From positions 1 to 39,697 of the forward strand of contig JAEEIU010000033.1 of the NCBI GenBank assembly GCA_016281495.1: DNA of 39,697 nt, in the 5' to 3' direction. A model generated the notes under the pieces. It saw only the letters and a program-made list of their open reading frames with translations, had not been told where the DNA came from and did no database searches. Numbering within the stretch: position 1 is the stretch's first letter; every line of letters starts with the position of its first letter. Shown here piece by piece: positions 15,762-24,342 of this stretch. The DNA comes from Treponema sp. Its GTDB lineage: Bacteria > Spirochaetota > Spirochaetia > Treponematales > Treponemataceae. The translations under genes and the position numbers were made by a program.

Positions 15762-16775
15762 TCATTCAAGAACACTGCCAATAAAATTTCTGGCCCCGTT
15801 CATGAAAGATTTATAGTCCATGGCTTTCTTTGCCTGCCATTGAAGTTCTGTCGCAATTAAAACCCCGTCCCCTGTCTGAATCAGTATGCCCCTCTGCTTG
15901 TTGTAGGAAAGGACTGTTCCCGGTACTGCCGCCGTATTCTTGGGGATGGAATTATCCTGGAAGGCGATTTTTGCCGCATCACGTGCCTTGATTATCTTGA
16001 GCATCTGACCGTTGCAGCTGGTAAAACAGCCCGGCCACGGTGTGTATGCCCTGATCTGAGCATCGATTTTTTCAGCACTGTCTGTCCACTTGATCCTTCC
16101 GTCCTCTTTCTTGATTATGGAGCAGTAGGATGCCTCTCCACGCTGGGGGTAGGAAACAGGCAGCTCGTGGTGTTTTGCGATATACCGCAATATTGTGGTG
16201 ATGGAGATTGCCCCGTGAAGCGCCACTTCCTTTAACAGGGATTCTGCGGTCTCTGTGCCGGTTAATGTCCAGCGCTGCATGCTCAGGATGTCGCCTTCGT
16301 CAATTCCAAGTGCCATTTTCTGTATGCTGATTCCGGTTTCACTGTCGCCGTTGAGTATTGCCTGGTTTACTGGAGTTGCCCCGCGGTATTTGGGTAAAAT
16401 TGAAGGGTGCAGGTTTATTCCGCCATATTTGAAAAGCGAGAAAAACTTTGGTCCCAGAATGTGGCCGTAAGCAAAGCAGATGAATATGTCGGGATGAAGT
16501 GCTGCAATCTGGTCTCGTGCTTCCTGCTTAAGGTGTTCCGGGCTCAGTATTACGATTCCTTCATCACGGGCTTCGTTCCATATCTGTGCGTAATGTGCGA
16601 CTTCTGTTGGAATAAGGTCCCTGTGCCTTCCCTGGGTTGAAGGAGGGTTCGTGAGTACACCGACAATCTTGTAGTGTTCCTCCGGTATGGATGCGGACAT
16701 GTAGCTGTCTTTGAGAATCAACTCAAGTGCGCGGGAAGATGCGGCTGGACTTCCGGCATATAAAACCCTCAGCAT
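15762..16775 (-). CDS. fmt: Methionyl-tRNA formyltransferase
   Basis: Adds a formyl group from 10-formyl-tetrahydrofolate to initiator Met-tRNA. The 337-residue protein has the formyltransferase core with catalytic Asn121 and His123 in INLHPSILPKYRGATP and Asp159 in GIDEGDIL. An OB-like C-terminal tRNA-binding domain starts near residue 215. Def, whose product later removes this formyl group, ends 2 nt upstream, so both are coexpressed. The ribosome-binding site is GGAAAG inside the end of def. Confidence 0.96.
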   Translation of the reverse strand: MLRVLYAGSPAASSRALELILKDSYMSASIPEEHYKIVGVLTNPPSTQGRHRDLIPTEVAHYAQIWNEARDEGIVILSPEHLKQEARDQIAALHPDIFICFAYGHILGPKFFSLFKYGGINLHPSILPKYRGATPVNQAILNGDSETGISIQKMALGIDEGDILSMQRWTLTGTETAESLLKEVALHGAISITTILRYIAKHHELPVSYPQRGEASYCSIIKKEDGRIKWTDSAEKIDAQIRAYTPWPGCFTSCNGQMLKIIKARDAAKIAFQDNSIPKNTAAVPGTVLSYNKQRGILIQTGDGVLIATELQWQAKKAMDYKSFMNGARNFIGSVLE

Positions 16776-16777
16776 TT

Positions 16778-17359
16778 CTATTTACTTTCCTTTTTTGCCT
16801 GCTTGGCAGCGAGTTTAGCGGCGATTGAAGCCTGTTTGCGTTCTTTTTCCAAAGCCTTTTTCGCGGCACGTTCGGCACGTTTCTTGAACTGTTCCTCTGT
16901 GGAATTCTTGAATGCTGGGTCTCCCCTGTCAATGTAGAGGATACCGTCCAGGTGGTCGTTTTCATGCTGGATTACACGGGCAAGCAATCCGTCTGCTTCT
17001 TCAATTACAAACTGTTTGCCCTGTTCGTTGAGTGCAGATACCGAAACCTTTGAAGGCCTCTTGATGTTCTCGTAAAATCCCGGAATGGAAAGACAGCCTT
17101 CCTCATAGTCAACAAGGTCATTGGAGGTCTTTGTGATTACTGGATTGATGAATACCCGCCGTATCTCATCATCTGCAACAATCACAAAAAACCTTTTTGC
17201 AATTCCTACCTGGGGGGCCGCAAGTCCGACTCCATTGGCACTTTCCATAGTCTCAAACATCTCGTTCAGGGTGGCCCTGAATTCATCGTTTATTTCTTCC
17301 GGCTTTACATCCACGCATTTTTCACGTAGAACTTCCTCGCCCAATTTATATATCTTCAT
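16778..17359 (-). CDS. def: Peptide deformylase
   Basis: Metalloenzyme that removes the N-formyl group from nascent proteins. All three family motifs are visible: GVGLAAPQVG at 43-52, EGCLS with metal ligand Cys89, and QHENDH at 131-136 with His132, catalytic Glu133 and His136. The catalytic domain ends near residue 150. A lysine/alanine-rich helical tail of about 45 residues follows, longer than in minimal deformylases and possibly ribosome- or RNA-contacting (inference). The start is 4 nt after hisD, with GGGAG overlapping the hisD end, and fmt follows after 2 nt. Confidence 0.96.
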   Translation of the reverse strand: MKIYKLGEEVLREKCVDVKPEEINDEFRATLNEMFETMESANGVGLAAPQVGIAKRFFVIVADDEIRRVFINPVITKTSNDLVDYEEGCLSIPGFYENIKRPSKVSVSALNEQGKQFVIEEADGLLARVIQHENDHLDGILYIDRGDPAFKNSTEEQFKKRAERAAKKALEKERKQASIAAKLAAKQAKKESK

Positions 17360-17363
17360 TCAA

Positions 17364-18737
17364 TTACACTCCCTGACCAAGACGTAAGCGTGCTGCCCTG
17401 GCATGTCCCGCAAGACCTTCGGCATCACCAAGGAATCCTGCTGCAACGGCAGAATCTTTGACACCCTTTTCACCTTCCTTTACGCGCAGTGTCGTAACGG
17501 TTTTAAGGAACATCCTTACCGAAAGTCCTCCGGTAAACCTTGCGCTTCCTGATGTTGGCAGCGTGTGGTTGAGTCCAGCCGCATAGTCTCCGAATACTTC
17601 TGCCGTACCATGACCTATGAACATGGAACCGTAATCCCTTGCCATGTTCTGGAGCTTATCCCTTAGTGAACCTGCTTCCATTGCAAGTTCCAGGTGTTCC
17701 GGGGCACGCCTGTTTGCTATTTCAGCAGCCTCTTCCAGCGTATCGGTTATGATTATGATTCCGTATGTGTCTATGCTCTTTCTGGCAGTTTCTTTTGTGC
17801 TGAGAGTTTGAATCTGACGTTCAATTTCATCTGAAACCTTTTGTGCAAGAGACCTGTCGTTGGTGGCAAGAATCGGTTGTGCCACAACATCGTGCTCTGC
17901 CTGGGCTAGAAGGTCTGCCGCAACCCAAACTGGATTTGCAGTTGAGTCTGCTATGATGAAGACCTCGGTGGGGCCTGCAATCATGTCTATGCCTACCGTT
18001 CCGTATACAAGCTTTTTCGCTTCTGCCACATATTTGTTTCCGGGGCCTGCAACTACGTCAACCTTGGGAATCGATTCCGTACCGAATGCCATTGCCGCAA
18101 TCGCCTGACTTCCGCCGCATGAAAACACACGGTTTACGCCGCAGAGGTATGCCGCCGCCATAATCTTTTCGTCTGCATAGGGTTTGCCACCCTTTAATGC
18201 ACTTCTAAATTTGCCAAGACCTTCTTTTTCCGCACGTGCCATGTCATCGGGGTGTACCCTTGGTGGAGTGCAAAGTATTATCTCGTCTACACCAGCCGCT
18301 ACAGCCGGGGTTATAGTCATTACTACGGTACTTACAAGCGGGAAACGTCCTGCCGGAACATATACGCCAACTTTTTCCACCGGAATGTTCTTTTGTCCAG
18401 TAAAAAGTCCGGGCCTCAGCTCCGTCTCAAAATCATTGAATGATTCCCTCTGCTTTTTTGCAAAATCCAATGCCAGATCTCTGGACAGGCAGAGTGAATT
18501 GTACAAATCCGGGGTTTCCGTTTGCATTTTTTCTGCTGCTGCCTTTAGGGTTGCAACAGGAATCTCAAAAACTTCTGGATCTGAAACGTCAAATTGAGCG
18601 GCATAGTGGTGAAGTGCCTGATCCTTGCGCGCCTTGACGTCTACAAGAACCTGACGTACGGTATCAATCGTAGTCCCAAAATCCCTTCCTTCAAAGAAAG
18701 AGTCTTCAACTTGATTTGCATTTAGAATTTTTATCAT
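17364..18737 (-). CDS. hisD: Histidinol dehydrogenase
   Basis: Catalyses the last two oxidation steps of histidine biosynthesis (L-histidinol to L-histidine, NAD+, Zn2+). The 457-residue protein has VPAGRFPLVSTVVM, the family signature region around VAGPGNKYVAEAKK and GTVGIDMIAGPTEV, the Zn-ligand-bearing AQAEHD, APEHLE with catalytic Glu-His, and GDYAAGLNHTLPT near the C-terminus. The frame extends to 18794, but the ATG at 18737 has a strong AGAGAGGT site 7-8 nt upstream and matches the family start. It is first in a tight hisD-def-fmt-PASTA operon. No other his gene is in the window, and its company with translation-initiation genes is unusual. Confidence 0.95.
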   Translation of the reverse strand: MIKILNANQVEDSFFEGRDFGTTIDTVRQVLVDVKARKDQALHHYAAQFDVSDPEVFEIPVATLKAAAEKMQTETPDLYNSLCLSRDLALDFAKKQRESFNDFETELRPGLFTGQKNIPVEKVGVYVPAGRFPLVSTVVMTITPAVAAGVDEIILCTPPRVHPDDMARAEKEGLGKFRSALKGGKPYADEKIMAAAYLCGVNRVFSCGGSQAIAAMAFGTESIPKVDVVAGPGNKYVAEAKKLVYGTVGIDMIAGPTEVFIIADSTANPVWVAADLLAQAEHDVVAQPILATNDRSLAQKVSDEIERQIQTLSTKETARKSIDTYGIIIITDTLEEAAEIANRRAPEHLELAMEAGSLRDKLQNMARDYGSMFIGHGTAEVFGDYAAGLNHTLPTSGSARFTGGLSVRMFLKTVTTLRVKEGEKGVKDSAVAAGFLGDAEGLAGHARAARLRLGQGV

Positions 18738-18784
18738 TTTACACCTCTCTTCCGCACTACCGCTCTTTCGTGCAGAATGCAAAA

Positions 18785-18813
18785 AGTATAGCATAAATGG
18801 AATCTTTCTTCAA
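18785..18813 (-). promoter_or_regulatory. Promoter of the hisD-def-fmt-PASTA operon
   Basis: On the minus strand TTGAAG (18813-18808), 17 bp, TATACT (18790-18785). The predicted start near 18778 leaves a leader of about 40 nt ending in the AGAGAGGT ribosome-binding site of hisD. Confidence 0.6.
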
Positions 18814-18892
18814 TAAATTGGGACACAAAGAGTTTTTGCTGAATTTGTGGAAGAATTGGAGTTTTTTTATTATTTTTTTAAGGAAAAGGGTG

Positions 18893-18898
18893 TATACT
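18893..18898 (+). promoter_or_regulatory. Candidate -10 box of the chemoreceptor gene
   Basis: TATACT lies 22 nt before the ATG at 18921. No convincing -35 sequence is found 16-18 bp upstream; the region is a run of A and T. An AGAGG stretch at 18906-18910 is the likely ribosome-binding site, with a long 10-nt spacing. Confidence 0.35.
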
Positions 18899-18920
18899 CT
18901 ATGCAAGAGGTAAATGCAAG

Positions 18921-20987
18921 ATGAAGGCTTCAAATAAACTGAGGGTTTTGTTTATCGTTATTTTTGTGTTAATCGGTTTGGCTGCGGTTTCTTTTTTTAC
19001 CGTTCTGCTTTTTAGGAAAAGCACCAGAGAAAATCTGGGCCACATAAAATATACCAAAATACTTGAGATGGAAAGCGGACTTGTACCGGAAAAGAAGCTT
19101 GCGATGCAGCTGGCTCAGTCTCCGCTTGTCGTCGATTACATGGAGAATCCCTCGGATCCGCTTGTTTTTGGTTCTGCCATCCGTGACTTCAAGACTTTCC
19201 AGGATTCATTCAGTTCCCACAGGACTTTCTGGATTTCCGACAAAGACCTTAAGTATTACTCCAACATGAATTTCGTATACCTTTTGGACAAGTCAGATCC
19301 AGGCAACGCATGGTATCAGGCAACCATAGACGCGAACCTGCCGTTTCAGTTTTATGTTGACTATGACATCGGCCTAAAGAAGACCTTCATGTGGATCAAC
19401 GTCCTTGTCTACAATGAGGCCAAAAAGGTAGTGGGCATTACGGGAACCGGTGTTGAGCTGAATGACTTTGTTGATGCCATGTACAAGTCTCTTGATGAGG
19501 GAGTTACAATGTACATGTATAACTCAAACGGCGAGATTTCCGCATCCCTGAATCTTGATGATTTGGAAAATAAGGTTCCAGTTACGACAGCCATGCCAGA
19601 CCTTAAGGAAGCCAAAACGATTTTCCCAAACGGCGATATATACTTGTCCAGTGTCCGTGGAGAATACCTGATTGCTCCTGTTGAATCCCTGGGGTGGGAG
19701 ATGGTTCTTTTTGTTCCGTTTACTGCAAAGGCTTTCCTGAAAAATGCCGTGGTACCATTCTCGGTGTTCATTCTTTTGGGTGCAATTCTTCTTATCGCAT
19801 ATTCCGTGATTTCACTGTTAAGGCCTCTTGATGAGGTTCAGAACACGGTAGAAAATGTTGTCTCCGGTGAGGCTGATTTGACCCGCCGCCTTAGCACGAA
19901 TATCAACACTCCGTTTAAATCCATCCACAGCATTGTGGCCTATCTGAATGAATTCATGCAGAGGCTTCAGAACATGCTGGGAACAATAAAGAAATCCAGT
20001 GCGAATCTTGATGTCGTCTCCACTAACATGAAGGAGAGTGTGGCATCTGTTTCTGATTCCATGACGAGCATCAGGTTGAGCATAGAAAACGTGCAAACCC
20101 AGATTCAGAATCAGACGGAGGGATTTGACGAGGCCGCATCTGCCGTTAAGGGTGTTGCATCCAGCATTTCAACTGTAAACGATATGATCGACTCCCAGAC
20201 TGCTAGCATACGTGAGTCAGCAGCCAGCGTTGAGCAGCTCATTCACAGCATAGAGCAGATAAGCGGATCCATGGAATCAATGGCAGAATCATTCGGACTT
20301 TTGGACAGTGAGGCTCAGAACGGAATGTCCAAGCAGCAGAAGGTAAACGAGAGGATCATGCAGATTGAAAACCAGTCAAAGATGCTTCAGGAAGCAAACA
20401 TGGCAATAGCTTCAATCGCAGGACAGACAAACCTTCTTGCAATGAATGCGGCAATCGAGGCGGCACATGCAGGTGAGGCGGGAAAAGGTTTTGCAGTTGT
20501 TGCAGATGAAATCCGAAAGCTTTCCGAAACATCATCGGGACAGTCCAAGACAATCGGAAACCAGCTTAAGAACATCAAGAACAGCATCGGGGAGATTGTT
20601 GCCGCATCACAGGAATCAAGCAGCGCATTCTCCGGCGTGTCAAACAGAATCAGGGAAACCGACGCACTTGTTCAGTCAATCAGGACGTCGCTTGAGGCAC
20701 AGAACGAAAATTCAAGGACAGTCATTGCATCCCTTTCCGGCATGGACAAGAATACAGAGAACGTACGTTCAGCTTCAATGCAGATGGAAAGTGGAAGCAG
20801 CAGGGTACTTGAGGAGATGGGAAAACTTCAGGATTCACTGGATGCTGTAAGGCAGAGCATGGAAGCCATGTCAGAAAACGCACAGAGTGTTGTAAAGAGC
20901 GGAATGAGGCTTGACGGAAGCGTAGAAGAACTGGACAAGAACGTTACCCAGCTTGGAGCCGATGTAAACCGCTTCAAAACTGAGTAA
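18921..20987 (+). CDS. Methyl-accepting chemotaxis protein (Cache-HAMP-MA)
   Basis: A 688-residue transmembrane chemoreceptor that senses extracellular ligands and controls CheA. TM1 is at about 8-30. A periplasmic dCache-like sensor spans about 31-275, with [19 protein letters not shown] and [15 protein letters not shown] typical of Cache folds. TM2 is at 276-298 and HAMP follows to about 352. A long coiled coil then leads to the signalling hairpin at 498-535, including [20 protein letters not shown] and [19 protein letters not shown]. The conserved hairpin tip makes a functional CheA/CheW contact likely. There is no C-terminal NWETF-type CheR-tethering pentapeptide (the end is NRFKTE). No che genes are nearby, so it is an orphan receptor with unknown ligand. 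Confidence 0.95.
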   Translation: MKASNKLRVLFIVIFVLIGLAAVSFFTVLLFRKSTRENLGHIKYTKILEMESGLVPEKKLAMQLAQSPLVVDYMENPSDPLVFGSAIRDFKTFQDSFSSHRTFWISDKDLKYYSNMNFVYLLDKSDPGNAWYQATIDANLPFQFYVDYDIGLKKTFMWINVLVYNEAKKVVGITGTGVELNDFVDAMYKSLDEGVTMYMYNSNGEISASLNLDDLENKVPVTTAMPDLKEAKTIFPNGDIYLSSVRGEYLIAPVESLGWEMVLFVPFTAKAFLKNAVVPFSVFILLGAILLIAYSVISLLRPLDEVQNTVENVVSGEADLTRRLSTNINTPFKSIHSIVAYLNEFMQRLQNMLGTIKKSSANLDVVSTNMKESVASVSDSMTSIRLSIENVQTQIQNQTEGFDEAASAVKGVASSISTVNDMIDSQTASIRESAASVEQLIHSIEQISGSMESMAESFGLLDSEAQNGMSKQQKVNERIMQIENQSKMLQEANMAIASIAGQTNLLAMNAAIEAAHAGEAGKGFAVVADEIRKLSETSSGQSKTIGNQLKNIKNSIGEIVAASQESSSAFSGVSNRIRETDALVQSIRTSLEAQNENSRTVIASLSGMDKNTENVRSASMQMESGSSRVLEEMGKLQDSLDAVRQSMEAMSENAQSVVKSGMRLDGSVEELDKNVTQLGADVNRFKTE

Positions 20988-21010
20988 GGTCCGTGATGAC
21001 GATGTGGTTT

Positions 21011-21216
21011 GTCATGCTGAACTTGATTCAGCATCTTACTGTGCAATGTTTAAGATCCCGGATCAAGTCCGGGATGACGTGTTTGGAGTCCGGGATGACG
21101 GTGCCTGTCATGCTGAACTTGATTCAGCATCTTACTGTGTAATGTTTAAGATCCCGGATCAAGTCCGGGATGACGTGTTTGGAGTCCGGGATGACGTGTT
21201 TGGAGTCCGGGATGAC
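21011..21216. repeat. Tandem copies of the dispersed palindromic repeat plus 21-bp units
   Basis: Two 68-bp copies lie at 21011-21078 and 21107-21174. Each starts GTCATGCTGAACTTGATTCA, contains hairpin 1 (GCTGAA-CTTGA-TTCAGC) and hairpin 2 (TCCCGGA-TCAAG-TCCGGGA), and ends ATGAC. A 21-bp unit (GTGTTTGGAGTCCGGGATGA plus C) follows copy 1 once (21079-21099) and copy 2 twice (21175-21195, 21196-21216). The block fills the gap between the convergent MCP and GH31 genes. Confidence 0.9.
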
Positions 21217-21228
21217 GATGTTACCCGT

Positions 21229-23217
21229 CTATTTCCTCTTGAACACAGGTATGCTTTCAATTGGGGCATCTACGGTTACGGTTTGGCCGCCATTGTAGGT
21301 TTTTCCGTCGTTGATGTCCTCCCAATTTCCTTTTGGCAGATATACCTCGCGGCTGAATGTTTGCGGTGCAAGGATGGGGGCTACAAGATATTCAGAGCCG
21401 AACATGTATTGGTCACGCAGATTCCAGCATTTTTCATCGTCGGGGAATTCGTAGAACATCGTGCGCATTGCGGGGCTTCCGTTCTCGCTTGCCTCCTTCA
21501 TGAGCTTTGTCACGTAGGGCTTGATTTTCTCACGAAGCTTGATTTGAGCCTCCATGATTTTCTGAGGCCCCTCTCCGTAAGACCAGATCTCATTGTCACG
21601 TCCGGTAAAGAGGTGTCCTCCTCCATAACCGCGCTGTGGATCCTTGTCCAAAAGAGGAATGTCGTGGGGATCCCTGTCTCCGTGCAGCCTTAGAATCGGT
21701 GTAAAGACAGCCCATTCAAACCAGCGTATCAAAAGCTCCTTGAATTCTTCCGTTCGGACGTCACCGTACATAAAGCCGCCTATGTCAGTAGTCCACCAGG
21801 GGATTCCGGCAAGGCCCATGTTCAAGCCTTCGCAGACAGAAGTTCTGAAGCATTCCCATGTTGACTGAACGTCTCCGTTCCATATCACCTGATTGTATTT
21901 CTGGCTTCCCACCCATGCACAGCGCTCAAGGTTCACGAAGTTGGTCTTTCCCATAGCCTTCATTCCGTCATAGAAGCAGCGGCTGTACATCTGCGGATAA
22001 ACGTTTGCAACCTGCAGGCCGTTTCCAATCTGATATCTGTAGTTTCCGAAATCATAAACATTTAAGTCAGGCTCCGAGTTGTCAAGCCAGAACATGTCAA
22101 TTCCATAATCTGCATAATTTTTCTTACAGATATTCCACAGGTATTCGCGTGCCTCTGGGTTTGTAGCGTCAATTGCAAGACAGTCTCCCTGCCAGTCAAA
22201 GCTCTGGTTGCTTCCGCGGTCAGAACGAATCAGATAACCCTTCTCCTGCATCTCCGCAAAGTGGGTTGATTTTTTGTCAACGTTGGGCCACACCGAAACC
22301 ATAACCTTTGTTCCCATCGCATGAAGCTCGTCGCACATTGCCTTTGGATCCGGCCAGTATTCCCTGTCAAAGAACCAGTCTCCCTGACGAGGCCAGTGGA
22401 AGAAATCAATTACGATAACGTCAAGATGAATGCCCATCTCCTTGTAACGCCTTGCAACCGAAAGAATCTCTTCCTGAGTTCGGTAACGGAGCTTGCATTG
22501 CCAGAAGCCGAGGTAGTCTTCCGTAAGGGCAGGGGCACGTCCTACTGCGGCGGTATATTTTTCTACAATTTCTGCGGGAGTATCACCGGCAGTAATCCAG
22601 TAGTCCATTTCCTTTGTGCTTTCCGCATGCCATTCCGTAATGTTTTTACCAAATGTCACTCGACCAACGGCAGGATTATTCCAGAGAAAACCATAGCCGA
22701 GATTAGACAGGGCAAATGGAATTGAAACCTGACTGTTCCTCTGCGCCAGTTCGAGCGTGCAGCCTTTCATGTCAAGATAAGGTGTGGGATACTGTCCCAT
22801 GCCAAAAAGTTTTTCTTCATCATTCGGGTTAAAGCGTACCGTGAGAGAATAGTCTCCGCCAATGATTCCCTGAAACTGACGGCTTATGATTTTTGTACAG
22901 CAGCTTTCTTTTGTTGCAGTTGGATCATATTGACGGTAATATTCCTGTAAAATCAACTTTCCATTTTTATAAAAAGAAATTACCCCGTTGTTGTTGAGTC
23001 TTGCCTCAAGCATTCCGTTGAAGATGGAAGCCCCGTTTTCTGTGACAGAAATCTTTGCGTTTCCATGATTGATTTTTTCCGTAAGCGCAACATCATGGTC
23101 GATGAAGGCTGGTTCAAGAGTTGAACGCACTCTCAGGGAATCTTTTCCCCATGGTTCAATCATCAGAGTTTCGTTACCCTTTTTGAATACAAGGGCATTC
23201 TTCGCTTCAAAAAACAT
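21229..23217 (-). CDS. Glycoside hydrolase family 31 (alpha-xylosidase/alpha-glucosidase type)
   Basis: A retaining alpha-glycosidase of 662 residues. An N-terminal beta-sandwich covers about 1-230 and a (beta/alpha)8 catalytic barrel begins near 235 (LGFWQCKLRYRTQEEIL). The probable nucleophile is Asp379 in WLDNSEPD, and the probable acid/base is Asp449 in WNGDVQSTWE. GLAGIPWWTTDIGGF and LRLHGDRDPHD are further family landmarks. There is no signal peptide, so it should act in the cytosol on imported oligosaccharides. Alpha-xylosidase versus alpha-glucosidase cannot be settled, though the NSEP nucleophile motif occurs in XylS-like enzymes. A GGAGG site is 5 nt before the ATG. It follows the TPR lipoprotein by 21 nt and is probably cotranscribed. 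Confidence 0.93.
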   Translation of the reverse strand: MFFEAKNALVFKKGNETLMIEPWGKDSLRVRSTLEPAFIDHDVALTEKINHGNAKISVTENGASIFNGMLEARLNNNGVISFYKNGKLILQEYYRQYDPTATKESCCTKIISRQFQGIIGGDYSLTVRFNPNDEEKLFGMGQYPTPYLDMKGCTLELAQRNSQVSIPFALSNLGYGFLWNNPAVGRVTFGKNITEWHAESTKEMDYWITAGDTPAEIVEKYTAAVGRAPALTEDYLGFWQCKLRYRTQEEILSVARRYKEMGIHLDVIVIDFFHWPRQGDWFFDREYWPDPKAMCDELHAMGTKVMVSVWPNVDKKSTHFAEMQEKGYLIRSDRGSNQSFDWQGDCLAIDATNPEAREYLWNICKKNYADYGIDMFWLDNSEPDLNVYDFGNYRYQIGNGLQVANVYPQMYSRCFYDGMKAMGKTNFVNLERCAWVGSQKYNQVIWNGDVQSTWECFRTSVCEGLNMGLAGIPWWTTDIGGFMYGDVRTEEFKELLIRWFEWAVFTPILRLHGDRDPHDIPLLDKDPQRGYGGGHLFTGRDNEIWSYGEGPQKIMEAQIKLREKIKPYVTKLMKEASENGSPAMRTMFYEFPDDEKCWNLRDQYMFGSEYLVAPILAPQTFSREVYLPKGNWEDINDGKTYNGGQTVTVDAPIESIPVFKRK

Positions 23218-23238
23218 ATAATCCTCCAGTCGGTGATT

Positions 23239-23916
23239 TTAGCGGTTTGATTCGGTTGTTTTTTTCACGTATCCGGCTTTATTTTCCAGTTCATCAAGCT
23301 CGGTACGCAAGTCATCATGGTTTTCTGCCCTTAAGGCAAGTGCGGCAGACATTTCTTCCTCGGCCTCGTCAAAAAGACCTTTTCTTCCGTAACAGATGGC
23401 CAGGTCAGCGTGGATTATGCCAATCCATGAATTCATCCTCAGGCATTCCTGGAAATATGGTATGGCTTCGTCAATGCGGTTTTGGGAAAGGTATAGGGCT
23501 CCAAGGCTTCCGTAAGTATTGGGGTCTTGCGGTGCAATCTCTATTGCTTTTTTGTACATTTCCTCGGCGGTGGCATCATCTTCCTTTAGCCTGTAAAGCA
23601 TGCCAAGGTTGATGTAATTGTCCGGATCAACCCTTATGTCCAGGGCCTTTTTCCTCCATTCAATTGCACCATCATAATCACCCTTTTGTACGCGGCAGGT
23701 GGAAATCAATATGTAAATGTAATCCTTGCCATAGGTGCATTCCTCGTTTAATGCGGATGTAAAAGCTTCCTCAGCCCGATCATACTGACCTTTCTGCAAA
23801 TAAGCGGATCCCTGTTGAATCGCCATGTCACCCTTAGAGATGCATGATGTAAAAAACATGGAGAATGGAATCAAAAGAAAAAAGAAAAATCTGGAAATTG
23901 ATGCTGAGTTCTTCAT
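23239..23916 (-). CDS. TPR-repeat lipoprotein
   Basis: A 225-residue protein with a lipoprotein signal (RFFFFLLIPFSMFFTSC, Cys about residue 25), followed by tandem tetratricopeptide repeats from about residue 30 to 205. Examples are AYLQKGQYDRAEEAFTSAL, YKKAIEIAPQDPNTYGSLGA and LYLSQNRIDEAIPYFQECL. It should be membrane-anchored and act as a protein-protein scaffold in the envelope; no partner can be named. It precedes the GH31 gene by 21 nt. A TATCAT box lies 7 nt before the ATG with TAGACT 17 bp further up, so the mRNA may be leaderless, although a GAGGC sits close to the start. Confidence 0.88.
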   Translation of the reverse strand: MKNSASISRFFFFLLIPFSMFFTSCISKGDMAIQQGSAYLQKGQYDRAEEAFTSALNEECTYGKDYIYILISTCRVQKGDYDGAIEWRKKALDIRVDPDNYINLGMLYRLKEDDATAEEMYKKAIEIAPQDPNTYGSLGALYLSQNRIDEAIPYFQECLRMNSWIGIIHADLAICYGRKGLFDEAEEEMSAALALRAENHDDLRTELDELENKAGYVKKTTESNR

Positions 23917-23923
23917 GCCTCAA

Positions 23924-23952
23924 ATGATAGAAGAAATTGCAAAAAAAGTCTA
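23924..23952 (-). promoter_or_regulatory. Promoter of the TPR lipoprotein-GH31 pair, possibly leaderless
   Basis: On the minus strand TAGACT (23952-23947, 4/6), 17 bp, TATCAT (23929-23924, 5/6), 7 nt, ATG at 23916. Confidence 0.5.
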
Positions 23953-24009
23953 TCGGAATACAGACCTAAAGATCCATATATCCGCTTTATTCAACCAAAC
24001 TCTGGCCCT

Positions 24010-24219
24010 TTATTTTCCGTGAGCTCCAAAGATATACCAGCATATTAATGCTACAAAAATTCCTAGAAGTACCAAAAGGATAATGCTGGCAATTATCATG
24101 GCTTTGTAGGACCCTCTTTTGTTCTGGTTTTCGGTACTATCTTTTGTCATCGTTTTTAATCTGTATATGGCAAAAATCAAACCGCCTATTCCTAGTCCCA
24201 GGAGTAAAAGAAAAATCAT
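24010..24219 (-). CDS. Small two-TM membrane protein
   Basis: A 69-residue protein not recognised as a family. A first helix (IFLLLLGLGIGGLIFAIY) is followed by a polar, lysine/asparagine-rich loop (about 22-40), then a second helix (AMIIASIILLVLLGIFVALI) and a short tail. The gene is real by context: GGAGG lies 8 nt before the ATG, and a near-consensus promoter with perfect TTGACA lies just upstream. The intergenic distance to the downstream TPR gene is about 93 nt and that gene has its own promoter, so this looks monocistronic. Small envelope proteins of this shape are often regulators of larger membrane complexes, but no function can be assigned. Confidence 0.75.
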   Translation of the reverse strand: MIFLLLLGLGIGGLIFAIYRLKTMTKDSTENQNKRGSYKAMIIASIILLVLLGIFVALICWYIFGAHGK

Positions 24220-24242
24220 TTTTTTACCTCCGACTATAATTA

Positions 24243-24271
24243 ATTATCAAGTAATAAGTGATAGTTGTCAA
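24243..24271 (-). promoter_or_regulatory. Near-consensus promoter of the small membrane protein
   Basis: On the minus strand TTGACA (24271-24266), 17 bp, GATAAT (24248-24243, 5/6). The predicted start near 24236 gives a short leader carrying GGAGG before the ATG at 24219. Confidence 0.75.
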
Positions 24272-24342
24272 TGCAAAATGGAAGAAATCCAAATCCTTGT
24301 CCTATACTTGAACCTGTATACTCATTGTGGTAAGCTAAAGGT

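Noticed and set aside
18738..18794. Longer hisD start at 18794
   Set aside because: ATG 18737 has a strong ribosome-binding site and matches the family start; the extension covers the promoter and leader.
21004..21693. Plus-strand ORF of 229 codons beginning in the palindromic repeats
   Set aside because: Its start reads the dispersed repeat (CHAELDSAS, PDQVRDD) and the rest is antisense to the GH31 gene; no ribosome-binding site or family match.
24308..24336. Leaderless promoter for the pseudo-protease gene (TTGAAC-17-TAAGCT-6-ATG)
   Set aside because: TAAGCT matches only 3 of 6 positions; a TATACT at 24317 with AAAGG before the ATG is as likely, so it was left out of the leaderless set.
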